This document shows, piece after piece, positions 30,579 through 36,954 of a DNA stretch of 36,954 bases. This stretch comes from Bacteroidota bacterium. GTDB lineage: Bacteria > Bacteroidota > Ignavibacteria > Kapaibacteriales > NICIL-2. The notes beneath the pieces are model-generated. The model was given only the letters and a program-made list of their open reading frames with translations. It did no database searches and had not been told where the DNA came from. Both the position numbers and the translations under genes were made by a program. The DNA lies in NCBI GenBank assembly GCA_019695345.1, contig JAIBAE010000043.1, positions 1-36,954 of the forward strand. Direction: 5' to 3'. The stretch's first letter is position 1. Each line of letters opens with the position of its first letter.

Positions 30579-32477
30579 TTATCGAATAATAAGCACGGGG
30601 ATTGTTAGTCCGTGCCGTACGGGAGAAATTGTCGTCCCGAAGAAAATATCTTTAATACCGCGATGACCGTGGCTTCCCATTATTAATACATCGGCGTTGC
30701 TTTCGGTAACAAGGCGAATGATTTCCTTTGGTGCATCACCATAACCAAGTGCCGTTGTAACGGAAATCCCTTGCTCGGAAAGTGCGTCGTTCAGGTGAAT
30801 CATGTAGTCCTCGTCGTCGCGGGTTTCGGCGTCGTAGGTTTCGTGTCCGTACACATCGCCAACAGCGCCTTCTACTACGTGTACTAATACTAAGTGTGCA
30901 TTGTGCCTGCGCACCATTGCAACGGCATGGCGCAATACTTCTGCATCACCTTCTTCGTGTGCAATAGCAACGGCAATTGTTTTATAAAAGATGTCTTGGC
31001 TTCCGTGTGCGGGTGTAACTCTATCAACAATGCTTTGCCACGATGGCGCGTGCCGTTCGCGGCGTTTGCGGAATAGTGGTTGCACCGTCACATACAGCAA
31101 CAATCCGGTTATTACTACAGCACATGGTATTACCAACACGCCAATCAGTATCGGGTTGCCCGAGGTAAGCATCCACTCGGTTGTTTTATCGAGTACTAAT
31201 TTGATATTCAGTCCAACAATAATTGCGGCACTTATCCATGCAAGAATTTTTACCCATAGTTTGTTGGCAAGGTCTTTCCCCATTAACTTGGAGTCCGACG
31301 TAAAATGGATAAGCGGAATTATAGCAAACGGAAGTTGTAAGCTAAGCACAACCTGGCTAAGGATTAGTAAATCGTACGTGCCGTGCTCGCCTGCACGGGT
31401 TAACACAATAACCGCCGGAACTATAGCAAGCATCCGTGTAATTAAGCGGCGCAAAAACGGGCGCATCTTAAAACGGATGAATCCTTCCATAACAATCTGT
31501 CCGGCAAGCGTACCTGTTAACGTAGATGATTGGCCCGCTGCCAGCAATGCGATAGCAAAAGCACCACCCGCAAGCGATGTCCCTAACAATGGAGTAAGAA
31601 GTGCATGTGCTTGTTGCAACTCGGTAACCACAACACCGTTTTTGTAAAACACAGCGGCGGCAATAATCAGTATAGCGGCATTCACAAAAAAAGCTGCATT
31701 AAGCGCAACAACAGAATCTATAAGGTTGTATTTAGCCGCGCTCTTCTTTCCTTCGGGCGATGGATTAAACGCCCGTGTTTGCACAAGCGCAGAATGTAAA
31801 TACAAGTTATGCGGCATTACTGTAGCACCAATAATACCAATAGCAACATACAATGCGCCATCGGGTAAATGTGGTATAAACCCAGTCATAACATTGCTAA
31901 CAACAGGTTGTGCTAAAAATAGCTCTACAACAAAACACAACCCAATGGTAAACACCAGCGATAGTATAAAGGCCTCAAACTTCCGCACACCAATGTTTTG
32001 TATTGCCAGAAGGAAAATGGTATCAACCGCCGTAATAAGTACGCCCCATAAAACAGGAATACCAAAGAGTAAATTTAATCCAATAGCAGTACCAAGAACT
32101 TCGGCTAAATCGCAGGCGGCAATGGCAACCTCGCATAATATCCACAGCGAATAGGCAATAGGTTTGGGGTAGTTATCGCGGCATGCTTGTGCAAGGTCGC
32201 GTCCGGTGGCAATACCAAGCCGTGCCGAAAGCGTTTGCAGTAAAATGGCAATCAGGTTACTCATTAGCAACACCCAGATAAGGGTATAGCCAAATCGTGC
32301 GCCGCCCTCAATATCGGTAGCCCAGTTACCGGGGTCCATATAGCCAACACTAACTAAATACGCCGGACCCAAAAATGCTAATAACCGCTTAAACTTCTTA
32401 CCCGATGATGCCGGAATATCAACTGTTCGGTGTACTTCGGGTAATGATATATGTTTGGAAGATGTTTGTGTCTTCAT
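30579..32477 (-). CDS. Nramp-family divalent metal transporter fused to a universal stress protein domain
   Basis: 632 residues. Residues about 30-475 are an Nramp (MntH-like) transporter with roughly eleven membrane helices. The DPGNW motif of helix 1 (Asp48-Trp52) and MPHNLYLHS of helix 6 (from Met221), which hold the metal ligands, are intact. It should import Mn2+ or Fe2+ with protons. Residues about 495-632 are a cytoplasmic UspA-type domain with FYKTIAVAIAHEEGD, VLVHVVEG and the nucleotide-binding loop GSHGHRGIKDIFFGT (from Gly601). The fusion suggests that ATP or stress state may tune metal uptake. It has a well-matched promoter 26 nt upstream and leads into the ABM gene. Confidence 0.93.
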   Translation of the reverse strand: MKTQTSSKHISLPEVHRTVDIPASSGKKFKRLLAFLGPAYLVSVGYMDPGNWATDIEGGARFGYTLIWVLLMSNLIAILLQTLSARLGIATGRDLAQACRDNYPKPIAYSLWILCEVAIAACDLAEVLGTAIGLNLLFGIPVLWGVLITAVDTIFLLAIQNIGVRKFEAFILSLVFTIGLCFVVELFLAQPVVSNVMTGFIPHLPDGALYVAIGIIGATVMPHNLYLHSALVQTRAFNPSPEGKKSAAKYNLIDSVVALNAAFFVNAAILIIAAAVFYKNGVVVTELQQAHALLTPLLGTSLAGGAFAIALLAAGQSSTLTGTLAGQIVMEGFIRFKMRPFLRRLITRMLAIVPAVIVLTRAGEHGTYDLLILSQVVLSLQLPFAIIPLIHFTSDSKLMGKDLANKLWVKILAWISAAIIVGLNIKLVLDKTTEWMLTSGNPILIGVLVIPCAVVITGLLLYVTVQPLFRKRRERHAPSWQSIVDRVTPAHGSQDIFYKTIAVAIAHEEGDAEVLRHAVAMVRRHNAHLVLVHVVEGAVGDVYGHETYDAETRDDEDYMIHLNDALSEQGISVTTALGYGDAPKEIIRLVTESNADVLIMGSHGHRGIKDIFFGTTISPVRHGLTIPVLIIR

Positions 32478-32502
32478 GGTAGAATTCTACAGAATATACT
32501 GC

Positions 32503-32533
32503 CAAAGATACACCAAACAACGTTACGCCCAAA
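32503..32533 (-). promoter_or_regulatory. Promoter of the Nramp-Usp/ABM operon
   Basis: On the minus strand: TTTG (32533-32530), a 19-nt spacer, TATCTTTG (32510-32503). Both boxes match the Bacteroidota consensus exactly. The leader would be about 20 nt. Confidence 0.65.
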
Positions 32534-32604
32534 TTTCTATTGAATGTTTTTTGTGGGGTGGTGTTTATTGCTTTACTGTAATTGCAAATACTCAGGATAT
32601 TATT

Positions 32605-32740
32605 TGCTACCGCAGGACGGCACCGCGTGGTACTCAGTAATAATCACGTCACGGTGCCGGAAGGTTCCTTAGTTGCCTACCTCATCCGCAAATGGATGGA
32701 TTTGATATTGCCTGTGGTTTGGGGCGGTCGGGCGATAGCA
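32605..32740. repeat. Complete family B element (136 bp)
   Basis: TGCTACCGCAGGACGGCACC at the left and GGGGCGGTCGGGCGATAGCA at the right are imperfect inverted repeats. The middle is unlike the 14433 copy, so only the ends are conserved. It fills most of the 32478-32841 gap. Confidence 0.65.
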
Positions 32741-32797
32741 AAACCATAAACCGTATATAGTTTTACTTGAGCTTTTCCTCTTGCGCGGCTAAATACG

Positions 32798-32805
32798 TAA
32801 CTTTG
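32798..32805 (+). promoter_or_regulatory. -7 promoter box of the yebC gene
   Basis: TAACTTTG, a full match to TAnnTTTG, 36 nt before the ATG. A TTTC at 32774-32777 (20-nt spacer) is the best -33 candidate. Confidence 0.45.
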
Positions 32806-32841
32806 TAGAATGTAATTGTACTACAAACAGAATTATACCAC

Positions 32842-33288
32842 ATGGGTAGGATATTTGAAAAGCGTAAACATAAGATGTTTGCCCGCTACGACCGTATGGC
32901 GAAGGCATTCACCAGAATAGGAAAAGAAATTGCGATTGCCGTTAAACTTGGCGGCTCCGACCCCGATGGCAACCCACGCTTGCGGGCGGCAATTCAGAAT
33001 GCAAAAGCGGCGAACATGCCTAAAGACCGCGTTGAGAATGCGATTAAACGTGCCGCAGGCAAAGATGCGGTGGACTTACAGGAAATTGTGTACGAAGGAT
33101 ACGGTCAGCACGGGGTTGCAATTGTTATCGAAACCGCAACCGATAATCCAACCCGTACCGTTGCTAATGTACGAAGCTACTTTAACAAATATGGCGGCTC
33201 GTTGGCTACAAGCGGTTCGTTGGAATTTATGTTTAGCGCAGAGGCGTATTTAAAATGCCAACAGCCGGTAAAAGCATTGATGATTTAG
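32842..33288 (+). CDS. YebC N-terminal fragment
   Basis: 148 residues as read. Residues 1-131 are authentic YebC domain 1 and part of domain 2 ([60 protein letters not shown]). The last 17 residues ([16 protein letters not shown] region) are out-of-frame sequence after the frameshift. Confidence 0.6.
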   Translation: MGRIFEKRKHKMFARYDRMAKAFTRIGKEIAIAVKLGGSDPDGNPRLRAAIQNAKAANMPKDRVENAIKRAAGKDAVDLQEIVYEGYGQHGVAIVIETATDNPTRTVANVRSYFNKYGGSLATSGSLEFMFSAEAYLKCQQPVKALMI

Positions 33289-33554
33289 AAATGGAAATGA
33301 TTGACGCAGGTGCTGAAGATGTTGAAGTGGATACCGAAGACGGTGTAATGATTGCGTATACAGACTTCAATAACTTTGTGCATTTTCAACGTGCGTTAGA
33401 AGAGCGCAATGTAGAAGTTGCCAGTGCAGAAATGCAGCGTATTCCGTTAAATACTGTTTCGCTTACCGATGAACAAATGGAAGAGTTGAGCAAACTGATT
33501 GATAAAATTGAAGAAGATGACGATGTTCAGAATGTTTTCCATAACATCGCTTAA
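33255..33554 (+). CDS. YebC C-terminal fragment
   Basis: 99 residues from an ATG that is an internal Met of the intact protein (GVFKMPTAG). It has the C-terminal YebC signature ([20 protein letters not shown], then [18 protein letters not shown]). The overlap with the first frame could permit reinitiation, but an independent start is not supported by a ribosome binding site. Confidence 0.6.
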   Translation: MPTAGKSIDDLEMEMIDAGAEDVEVDTEDGVMIAYTDFNNFVHFQRALEERNVEVASAEMQRIPLNTVSLTDEQMEELSKLIDKIEEDDDVQNVFHNIA

Positions 33555-33576
33555 GATAGTTTACATAGTTTGTTTT

Positions 33577-33608
33577 ACAGCCCGCATAGTAGCGGGCTGT
33601 TTTTTTTA
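33577..33608 (+). terminator. Terminator between yebC and kdsB
   Basis: ACAGCCCGC, 6-nt loop, GCGGGCTGT, then seven T. The T run overlaps the stop codon of the convergent kdsB gene. Confidence 0.85.
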
Positions 33609-34349
33609 TGGGCGTAAGATGTCTCTAACACGGTTGGCATCTTCGGGGGTGTCGATAGCTACAAGGGTATCGGATGTTTCTACACACAGATAGCGTGCGC
33701 CATCGGCTAACAGGCGTAGTTGCTCTAACGATTCAGATTCTTCTAATGGGTGTGGTGATAGTGATATAAAGCGCTCTAATGCTGTGCGCTTGTAGGCGTA
33801 AATACCAATGTGCTTCCAGAATGTATGATGAGCTAGCCAATCGCTTCTTTCCGCACCACGCACAAATGGTATTGTACTGCGTGAAAAGTATAACGCCGTA
33901 GAGTCAGCGCGCAACGTTACTTTACATACTGTAGGGTTATCAAGTTCTTCTTGTGTTTCTATTTTTTTTATAGGTGTTGCTACATCGGTAGTGCTATGTT
34001 GTAACGCATGTACTAAGGAATCTAATAATGCACCTCGTAACAACGGCTCATCGCCCTGAACGTTTAATACAATATCGGCATTGGGATATGCACGTTGCAT
34101 TGCCTGTGCAACTCGGTCGGTTCCGCTTAGTAAGGTTGAATCGGTAATGATACAGTCTGCGCCAATTCTGGAGCACTCTTGGGCAACACGGTCGTCGTCG
34201 GTTGCAATGGCAACGGCACTGATTGACGATGCACTTTTTGCCGCAAGCCACACCATTTCCAACATTGTTTTGCCGTGTAAATCTACAAGTGGTTTACCGG
34301 GGAAGCGTGTAGATGCATACCGCGCCGGAATAATTGCAATAACATTCAT
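33606..34349 (-). CDS. kdsB: 3-deoxy-manno-octulosonate cytidylyltransferase (CMP-Kdo synthetase)
   Basis: 247 residues, the normal family length. IIPARYASTRFPGKPL holds the nucleotide-binding signature; IATDDDRV, SGTDRVAQA, NVQGDEPLL and the later KHIGIYAYKRTALERF and ESLEQLRLL are all KdsB motifs. It activates Kdo with CTP for attachment to lipid A in the cytoplasm, so the organism makes lipopolysaccharide. It is monocistronic and converges on yebC with almost no spacer. Confidence 0.95.
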   Translation of the reverse strand: MNVIAIIPARYASTRFPGKPLVDLHGKTMLEMVWLAAKSASSISAVAIATDDDRVAQECSRIGADCIITDSTLLSGTDRVAQAMQRAYPNADIVLNVQGDEPLLRGALLDSLVHALQHSTTDVATPIKKIETQEELDNPTVCKVTLRADSTALYFSRSTIPFVRGAERSDWLAHHTFWKHIGIYAYKRTALERFISLSPHPLEESESLEQLRLLADGARYLCVETSDTLVAIDTPEDANRVRDILRP

Positions 34350-34432
34350 AGGATGAAAAGATAGTTCATTTAGTTTTTATGTATACCGACGATACTTGTG
34401 GTGTGTATTTCACTATCACCAACACAGAATCC

Positions 34433-34591
34433 ATGAGTATTCCTAACTTGTTTTCGCTACAATCTCAACACAAAATATACACCCCGGAAGAAGCACAACG
34501 CCTTATGCGCCGGCAGTCTATTATGGGGTATTGCTGTTTGTTTTTAGGAATAGGAATTCTTACGTTTTTGGTGCTTCAGATTCTTCAGTAG
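34433..34591 (+). CDS. Small single-pass membrane protein
   Basis: 52 residues from the ATG at 34433; an in-frame ATG at 34379 would add 18 polar residues that look less protein-like. The sequence has a short amphipathic front (TPEEAQRLMRRQS) and one C-terminal membrane helix (YCCLFLGIGILTFLVLQIL). I do not recognise the family. It lies between the divergent kdsB start and the convergent lipoprotein gene. Confidence 0.5.
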   Translation: MSIPNLFSLQSQHKIYTPEEAQRLMRRQSIMGYCCLFLGIGILTFLVLQILQ

Positions 34592-34606
34592 AATTAACCT
34601 ACACTT

Positions 34607-35335
34607 CTATGGTACTACAACACTCACTCTATTAGTACCACTTGCCATAATACCCGAATAGTAATTACGACCCGTTTCGATATCAATATATCTATAGTAT
34701 AGTTTTGATGTTGCATAACTGGTAATATATACTGTGCTTCCACGGGGATAACCCAATTCCACAAACTGTGTTACAGGTATTCGTTCGGTAAAGTTTGTTG
34801 AGAGAGCAGAAACAAACGATGTTACTACAGATGAATATTCTTTAGGGTTTGATGTAACCGGTGTTTGCTTATTCATAAACAACAATACGGTTCTGTTTTG
34901 TGGTTGAGGTCTGGACATACTGCCTGATATTACAACAGCAGGGTCAGACGAAGTATCAATCCAAACGCTATCAATAGTAGTGTTATACGGCGGTATAATA
35001 GGCAATTGTGTGTTGGTAATAAATGCAGTTCCATTACCCACAAATTGATATGCAACTACCTTATTGGTGCTAAAGTTATTTTTAGAAAAACTAATGGTAT
35101 AGATACCTGCCGGAATATCATTAATTATCCAGTACCCGTCAGAGTTAGTCATTGCAGATTTACCGGCTTCCTCGATTGTTACCTTAACACCATCTCGCGC
35201 AAGTGTAACGCCACTTTCGTCTATGGGCGTAACAAACCCTGCAATAGACCCCGTTACCAAAGGTGCATCATACTGGTTACAACCGGAGGCACATACTAAC
35301 ATTATAAGTGTAAAAAGCGGTATAATATATTTCAT
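34607..35335 (-). CDS. Lipoprotein with carboxypeptidase-regulatory-like domain
   Basis: 242 residues. The signal peptide ends in a lipobox (LVCASGC, Cys19), so the protein is lipid-anchored in the periplasm or outer membrane. Residues about 29-110 form a CarboxypepD_reg-like beta-sandwich (GSIAGFVTPIDESGV, VTIEEAGKSAMTNSDGYWII, NDIPAGIYTISFSKNNF), common in Bacteroidota surface proteins. The C-terminal half (about 120-242) is beta-rich and unassigned. It converges on the small membrane protein gene. Confidence 0.82.
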   Translation of the reverse strand: MKYIIPLFTLIMLVCASGCNQYDAPLVTGSIAGFVTPIDESGVTLARDGVKVTIEEAGKSAMTNSDGYWIINDIPAGIYTISFSKNNFSTNKVVAYQFVGNGTAFITNTQLPIIPPYNTTIDSVWIDTSSDPAVVISGSMSRPQPQNRTVLLFMNKQTPVTSNPKEYSSVVTSFVSALSTNFTERIPVTQFVELGYPRGSTVYITSYATSKLYYRYIDIETGRNYYSGIMASGTNRVSVVVP

Positions 35336-35401
35336 AGATTCCCCTAACGTGAAATGAACTCTATAAATATACTCAAATGTTTTTCAATATTACCGTGTTG
35401 C

Positions 35402-36298
35402 TTATGCGCCATGTAAACCTGTTTTAGGTAATGGTGTACTGTCTCTAACAAATGTATCAACCCACCAGCGAATATCGTTGTTACTTTCCGTGCGCCTGCC
35501 AGCCAGTATATGGTCGGCATTTTCGTACATAATTAGTCTGTATGGATGGAAATTCTTTTGTAGCTCTAACGCCAACATCAGCGAGTGTTCTGCAAGAACT
35601 CGTTTATCGCCGGTTCCGTGTGTAATAAGCAGCGGTGTAGTTGGGCAAAGTTCATTAGCCCATACAACTACCGAACGTTTCTTTAATTCATCGGTAATAT
35701 CAATATCATGCGGAACAAACTTTGCAAATGTTTTACGGATATATGCATGATTATCCGTTGTGTGCAGCATAGTAGGCGCGCCAATAGTAACTGCAGCTTT
35801 AAATAAATTGGTTTGCCGTAACATCATATAGGCCATCATTCCACCGCGGCTGCCACCTATTAACCCAACGCGGTTCATATCAACGTATCCTAAGCCACGT
35901 AATAGCTCAATACAATTCATAGCATCATGTACATCGTGTCCGCCCCACTCTTCCGTACCTTCGCTACCGCCATGCCCGCGGTAATTACTTGCCACCGTAA
36001 CATATCCCCAACTTGCATATAACCCTGCGTATGCAAAAGCACTCTCGGCAGTTAATGCGCCGCGTTCGCCGGTACCGCCACGGTTAAAAATAATTCCCGG
36101 ATACATACCGGTTGCATTAGCAGGTGGCAGTGCTAAAAATCCTTTAATGCGTAATCCATCGCTAAGGTAGGTAACAGAAAACATTTGTACGCCAACAAAG
36201 CTTGCAAACTCGGCAGCAGAAAGTGTACGGCGCATCATGTTGTGGATATTCTGCGGCATTGGTACAGGCTGAATATCAAGAAGTTGTCCGTTATGCAT
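35402..36298 (-). CDS. Alpha/beta hydrolase of the prolyl oligopeptidase (S9) type
   Basis: 298 residues, no signal peptide. The catalytic triad is visible: nucleophile Ser150 in GLIGGSRGGM, Asp231 in THGTGDKRV and His263 in NADHIL. NRGGTGERG and NYRGHGGSEGTEEWGG correspond to the oxyanion and loop region of acylaminoacyl peptidase-like enzymes. There is no N-terminal propeller, so it is a stand-alone peptidase or esterase; the substrate is unknown. It lies 66 nt upstream of the lipoprotein gene in the same direction and may share its transcript. Confidence 0.88.
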   Translation of the reverse strand: MHNGQLLDIQPVPMPQNIHNMMRRTLSAAEFASFVGVQMFSVTYLSDGLRIKGFLALPPANATGMYPGIIFNRGGTGERGALTAESAFAYAGLYASWGYVTVASNYRGHGGSEGTEEWGGHDVHDAMNCIELLRGLGYVDMNRVGLIGGSRGGMMAYMMLRQTNLFKAAVTIGAPTMLHTTDNHAYIRKTFAKFVPHDIDITDELKKRSVVVWANELCPTTPLLITHGTGDKRVLAEHSLMLALELQKNFHPYRLIMYENADHILAGRRTESNNDIRWWVDTFVRDSTPLPKTGLHGA

Positions 36299-36435
36299 GG
36301 TGATGTTCTATGGTGAAACACTGCAAATTATCATGCACAGATGTATTTACCATAGGTTGCTATGTTTTATTACCAATGGATAGTTATTACAGCAAACTAA
36401 CACGGCTTGTATCGGAACTCGAAATTTGCTGCGAA

Positions 36436-36499
36436 GTAGGGGGTGCGGTTCGCACCGGGTTGGCGCGCTGAAGGATTGTTTCGGCAGAGGTGGGTAACA
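36436..36499 (+). repeat. Family A dispersed repeat, last copy
   Basis: GGTGCGGTTCGCACCGGGTTG, GGCGCGCTGAAGGATTG and TTTCGGCAGAGGTGGG. Over its core this is almost identical to the copy at 8431, 28 kb away. The 36299-36570 gap otherwise holds only the ileS terminator. Confidence 0.7.
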
Positions 36500-36514
36500 T
36501 GAAGTAGTATTAAA

Positions 36515-36551
36515 CAACAGTGGCAACCCCTGTTAAGAAGTTGCCGTGTTG
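36515..36551 (-). terminator. Probable terminator of ileS
   Basis: On the minus strand CAACACGGCAAC pairs with GTTGCCACTGTTG (one bulge/mismatch), followed by TTTAATA. It lies 20 nt after the ileS stop codon. Confidence 0.5.
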
Positions 36552-36570
36552 TAATGATGGCGCAGGCGTG

Positions 36571-36954
36571 TTATACTTTTTCTACCGCAATGGTTGCAGC
36601 GTGGTCGTTGATGTCCACGGCTTCGCCGTTTACCGATTCGGCAAAGCGGAGTTCGGTTGCAAGTGTTTCGGTGCAGATGTACTCGCGCATTTGCTCTAAC
36701 GATTGTTGGATGCTTGGTGCCGCAACGCTGATAATTATGCGGTCGGTTACCTCAAATCCTGATGACTTGCGAAGTGTTTGGATGCGATTGACAAATTCGC
36801 GTGCAGTGCCTTCGGCAATAAGCTCGGCTGTTAGTTCGGTGTCGAGCGCAACGGTTAATGTGCCCTCGCTTGCTACAAGCCAACCTTCAATATCTTCGCT
36901 TAAGATTTCAACGTCTTCTAACAGTACATCGTATTGCTCGTTGTTTACGGTAAT
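36571..36954 (-). CDS. ileS: Isoleucyl-tRNA synthetase, C-terminal end (5' part outside the window)
   Basis: An open frame enters from the right edge on the minus strand and ends at the TAA at 36571, giving 127 residues. The sequence GWLVASEGTLTVALDT, then ELTAELIAEGTAREFVNRIQ and TLRKSSGFEVTDRI, is the conserved C-terminal region of the eukaryote-like/Bacteroidota type of IleS. The complete enzyme charges tRNA-Ile in the cytoplasm. The catalytic core (HIGH, KMSKS) lies beyond the window. Confidence 0.9.
   Translation of the reverse strand: MTVNNEQYDVLLEDVEILSEDIEGWLVASEGTLTVALDTELTAELIAEGTAREFVNRIQTLRKSSGFEVTDRIIISVAAPSIQQSLEQMREYICTETLATELRFAESVNGEAVDINDHAATIAVEKV

Larger units (their letters stand above)
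32842..33554 (+). pseudogene. yebC: yebC/pmpR-family gene interrupted by a one-base frameshift
   Basis: The two overlapping frames are the two halves of one YebC-family protein. Frame 1 gives [20 protein letters not shown] through [14 protein letters not shown]. In frame 2, from 33237, the reading is [18 protein letters not shown] and continues to the end. A normal YebC has one extra residue (Glu, Lys or Gln) between MF and RRGVF, so one base is missing around 33234 in the string TTTAGCGC. Restoring it gives about 238 residues, the usual family length. YebC proteins are conserved and help translation of proline-rich stretches or regulate transcription. This is either true gene loss, a sequencing or assembly error, or a rescued frame. 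Confidence 0.82.

Noticed and set aside
33226..33260. Programmed -1 frameshift in yebC
   Set aside because: There is no slippery heptamer, and slipping back at TTT reads TAG at once; a missing base explains the pattern better.

Overview
The window looks like chromosome of a Gram-negative member of the Bacteroidota/Chlorobi (FCB) group. Four secreted proteins end in a type IX secretion (Por) C-terminal sorting domain (genes at 1225, 18773, 22651 and 28588). There is a kdsB gene for lipopolysaccharide Kdo activation and an OmpA-type porin. Several start regions carry the Bacteroidota promoter pattern TTTG - about 19 nt - TAnnTTTG. A deep, poorly cultured lineage (Ignavibacteria/Kapabacteria-like) fits, but the sequence alone does not settle the rank.

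Layout. 1-5.4 kb: the 3' part of a DksA/TraR-type regulator, a secreted GH20-like glycoside hydrolase, a YiaA-type membrane protein and a small AraC-type DNA-binding protein. 5.7-8.0 kb: an AT-rich cassette of three exported proteins (Cys-rich small protein, propeller-like protein, thioredoxin-fold protein). 8.5-10.9 kb: a minus-strand operon of a membrane protein, a class V aminotransferase and a SpoU/TrmH RNA methyltransferase. 11.5-14.4 kb: an OmpA protein with nine thrombospondin type 3 repeats and a duplicated-domain exported protein. 14.6-18.5 kb (minus): a thioredoxin-rhodanese fusion, a CstB-like persulfide dioxygenase-rhodanese, a DUF2202 protein and an ECF sigma factor. 18.7-29.8 kb: three sorting-domain proteins, a Tat-exported class V aminotransferase, a DUF4279 protein and an internally duplicated TPR-like protein. 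30.2-32.5 kb (minus): an Nramp transporter fused to a universal stress domain, followed by an ABM-family monooxygenase. 32.8-36.9 kb: a yebC gene broken by a one-base frameshift, kdsB, a small membrane protein, a lipoprotein, an alpha/beta hydrolase, and the C-terminus of isoleucyl-tRNA synthetase running off the right edge.

Intergenic DNA is unusually structured. At least three dispersed repeat families fill nearly every long gap: A, about 60 bp, GC-rich, at least nine copies; B, up to about 160 bp with TGCTAWCGC terminal inverted repeats, about a dozen full or partial copies; C, palindromic elements built on CGCAAAGTACGC. No transposase is present, so these look like non-autonomous elements of MITE or REP type.

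The clearest functional groupings are reactive-sulfur handling (persulfide dioxygenase plus thioredoxin-rhodanese), metal uptake with stress sensing (Nramp-Usp plus ABM) and cell-surface export through type IX secretion. The best candidate for an undescribed system is the 5761-8032 cassette, where a secreted protein with five cysteines is linked to a propeller-like protein and a periplasmic CxxC oxidoreductase.
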